A DNA stretch of 8,212 nucleotides from NCBI GenBank assembly GCA_017477005.1, contig JAFUXY010000135.1:1-8212 (forward strand), read 5' to 3'. Below, piece after piece: positions 6,767 to 8,212 of the stretch. The first letter of the stretch is position 1. Every line of letters starts with the position of its first letter. Under the pieces are notes generated by a model. The model ran no database searches, was not told the origin of the DNA, and was given only the letters and a program-made list of their open reading frames with translations. Source of the DNA: Lachnospiraceae bacterium. GTDB lineage: Bacteria > Bacillota > Clostridia > Lachnospirales > Lachnospiraceae. Made by a program: the position numbers and the translations under genes.

Positions 6767-6795
6767 TTGACGATTGATTACAGAAAAAATATAAT
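6767..6795 (+). promoter_or_regulatory. SigA-type promoter for the LtaS-like gene
   Basis: TTGACG (6767-6772), a 17-bp spacer and TATAAT (6790-6795): one mismatch from full consensus. The predicted start near 6802 gives an 83-nt leader before the ATG at 6885. It runs towards, and through, the minus-strand promoter at 6818-6846. Confidence 0.8.
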
Positions 6796-6817
6796 ATATC
6801 CGACTCCATACATTACC

Positions 6818-6846
6818 ATTATAATAGAAGAAAGATTTTGTGGCAA
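6818..6846 (-). promoter_or_regulatory. SigA-type promoter for the 855-aa membrane protein (and probably murC)
   Basis: On the minus strand TTGCCA (6846-6841), a 17-bp spacer and TATAAT (6823-6818): one mismatch from consensus. The predicted start near 6811 gives a leader of about 57 nt before the ATG at 6754. The predicted start sites of the two opposing promoters are only about 9 bp apart. Confidence 0.8.
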
Positions 6847-6884
6847 GGCACTATCTGCTGTGCTGCGCCATTTCGAGGTTTTCT

Positions 6885-8212
6885 ATGAAACAAACGCTTC
6901 AGACCGCGTCCGCCTTTTTCAATCGCCATCTCATCGGAGCGCATATTGCGCTGTCCTTTTTTGTCTGTTTTATGCTCGAATGGCTCTCGCGGCACTCCTT
7001 CATCTCGGCCTGGTACTTTGTGACCGAACACACCGGCCCCTATTTGTTCAATTCCTACGTGATTTTCGTCGTATTTTCTCTCGTAATATTAGTAAAACGG
7101 CGTACCTTCTTACGCATGGTCATTCTCGCGATCTTTGCGATGTTCGGCATCTCGAATTGTGTCATTCTGTTCAACCGCGTCACACCGTTCGGCTTCACCG
7201 ACCTGAATATGATCGCCGATCTGCTGACCATGCGAAACACCGGTTACTTTACGCTCGAACAGGCGATCCTCTCTTTCGCCGCTATTGCGATCTATTCCGC
7301 GCTGATGGTTCTTCTCTTTCGGAAAGGCGCCATGCAAACGCCAAAACTGGCGCTTCCCATTCGAACCGCGATCGTAATAGGACTTTTCGCCTCGGTTCCG
7401 ATCACGACAGCGGCACTGCTGCAGGTCGGTGTGCTGACCTCTTATTTCGGAAATCTGGCGCAGGGCTATTTGGATTATGGTTATGTGTACGGATTTTCGA
7501 CAAGCATGCTCGGACGAGGGATGAAAAAACCATCGAATTACCGCAAAGAAAAAATCCGCTCTATCGTGCGAAAGACGGATATGGGGCCGTCTGAAATCGA
7601 TGGGAACGAAGGGCCGAACATTATTATTGTTTTATTAGAATCTTTTTTCGACGTGTCCGAAGCGAAATTCATCCACACCTCCGAAGACCCGATTCCGTTC
7701 TTCCACCAATTGGAGCAGAACTACTCCACCGGTCATTTGAAGGTGCCGGTCGTGGGCGCCGGAACCTGCAACACAGAATTTGAAATCCTGACCGGCGGCT
7801 CCTGCCAGTTCTTCGGGCCCGGCGAGTATCCGCAGAAGACGATCCTGAAAAAGACCGATTTTGAAAGCATCGCTTCCGATTTGAATACAATTGGTTATGG
7901 AACCCACGTCGTCCACAACAACGGCGGCAATTTTTATAGCCGGGCGAACGCTTTTTCGATGATGGGATTCGACAGCTTTACCTGCAAAGAAATGCTCGAT
8001 ATTACCGATTATACGCCGATTGGCTCGTGGGCCACCGATGATATACTGACGCAGGGCACATCGTGGACTCTTGATTCAACGCCACAGTCCGACTTCATTT
8101 ATACGATTACTGTGGAAGGACACGGGGATTATCCCAAGGAAAAGCTATTTGACGAGCCGATTCAGGTGGAGTGCAAGGGAAAAGACGAAGCTCTTTCGAA
8201 TATGTGGGAATA
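6885..8212 (+). CDS. LTA synthase-family (LtaS-like) membrane sulfatase-fold phosphoglycerol transferase, N-terminal 442 residues, truncated by window edge
   Basis: LtaS-type enzymes transfer glycerol phosphate from phosphatidylglycerol to grow lipoteichoic acid on the outer membrane face. About five hydrophobic segments (near 17-33, 53-71, 77-96, 125-145, 160-185) precede a linker and an extracellular alkaline-phosphatase/sulfatase-fold domain starting about residue 244. The strand NIIIVLLESFFD supplies the metal-binding Glu252, and GAGTCNTEFEILTG (291-304) carries the probable nucleophile Thr294, matching Glu255 and Thr300 of S. aureus LtaS. FFGPGEYPQKT (309-319), HNNGGNFYSR (344-353), the conserved GSWATDD (380-386) and TITVEGHGDYP (407-417) are typical of the clostridial family. 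The final metal-binding Asp-His pair lies beyond the window. ATG at 6885 has GAGG (6875-6878), spacer 6 nt. Frame is open to the edge. The exact polymer made cannot be told from sequence. Confidence 0.92.
   Translation, partial: MKQTLQTASAFFNRHLIGAHIALSFFVCFMLEWLSRHSFISAWYFVTEHTGPYLFNSYVIFVVFSLVILVKRRTFLRMVILAIFAMFGISNCVILFNRVTPFGFTDLNMIADLLTMRNTGYFTLEQAILSFAAIAIYSALMVLLFRKGAMQTPKLALPIRTAIVIGLFASVPITTAALLQVGVLTSYFGNLAQGYLDYGYVYGFSTSMLGRGMKKPSNYRKEKIRSIVRKTDMGPSEIDGNEGPNIIIVLLESFFDVSEAKFIHTSEDPIPFFHQLEQNYSTGHLKVPVVGAGTCNTEFEILTGGSCQFFGPGEYPQKTILKKTDFESIASDLNTIGYGTHVVHNNGGNFYSRANAFSMMGFDSFTCKEMLDITDYTPIGSWATDDILTQGTSWTLDSTPQSDFIYTITVEGHGDYPKEKLFDEPIQVECKGKDEALSNMWE

Noticed and set aside
5534..7594. 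686-codon plus-strand open frame antisense to the 855-aa protein and reaching into the LtaS-like gene
   Set aside because: It has a low-complexity, Arg/His-rich composition with no recognisable domain, crosses the promoter region, and overlaps two genes with clear signatures in other frames. It is a shadow of codon bias.

Overview
The window looks like a chromosomal segment from a low-to-moderate GC Firmicute, most probably a Clostridia/Lachnospiraceae-type bacterium. The basis is protein style: a DnaD-family protein with two DnaB_2-type domains, a DnaI/DnaC-type helicase loader, the long lachnospiraceal form of PRPP synthetase, an LtaS-type polyglycerolphosphate synthase, AGGAGG ribosome binding sites and SigA-type promoters. 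No phage, transposon, CRISPR, rRNA or tRNA was recognised. The assignment rests on remembered family features, not on a search.

Layout. Five genes run leftwards on the minus strand. In transcription order they are an 855-aa single-span membrane protein with a degenerate C39-peptidase-like C-terminus (4187-6754), murC (2682-4151), a dnaD-like primosome gene (1343-2476), a dnaC/dnaI-like helicase loader (353-1333) and the first 111 codons of a ribose-phosphate pyrophosphokinase gene that runs off the left edge (1-333). On the right, one plus-strand gene (6885 to the right edge) encodes the membrane part and the start of the catalytic domain of a lipoteichoic-acid-synthase-family protein. The divergent genes are separated by 130 bp holding two near-consensus promoters that face each other.

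How the genes fit together. The left group joins cell-wall precursor synthesis (MurC), helicase loading (DnaD-like plus DnaC-like) and nucleotide precursor supply (PRPP synthetase), with short gaps and strong ribosome binding sites. The 205-bp gap between murC and the dnaD-like gene holds three exact DnaA boxes (TTATCCACA), two of them abutting, plus one near match. A candidate promoter lies just upstream of dnaD. This suggests that DnaA controls or is titrated by the primosome operon.

Most notable points: (1) the helicase-loader gene is cut by one in-frame TAG exactly between its zinc-binding N-terminal domain and its AAA+ domain, while both halves remain well conserved; (2) the DnaA-box cluster upstream of the primosome genes; (3) the face-to-face promoters between the divergent envelope genes; (4) the C39-like domain that appears to lack its catalytic Cys and His; (5) a degenerate 24-bp tandem repeat in the linker of the DnaD-like protein. 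I see no convincing wholly new system. The amber-split loader and the DnaA-box cluster are the best leads.
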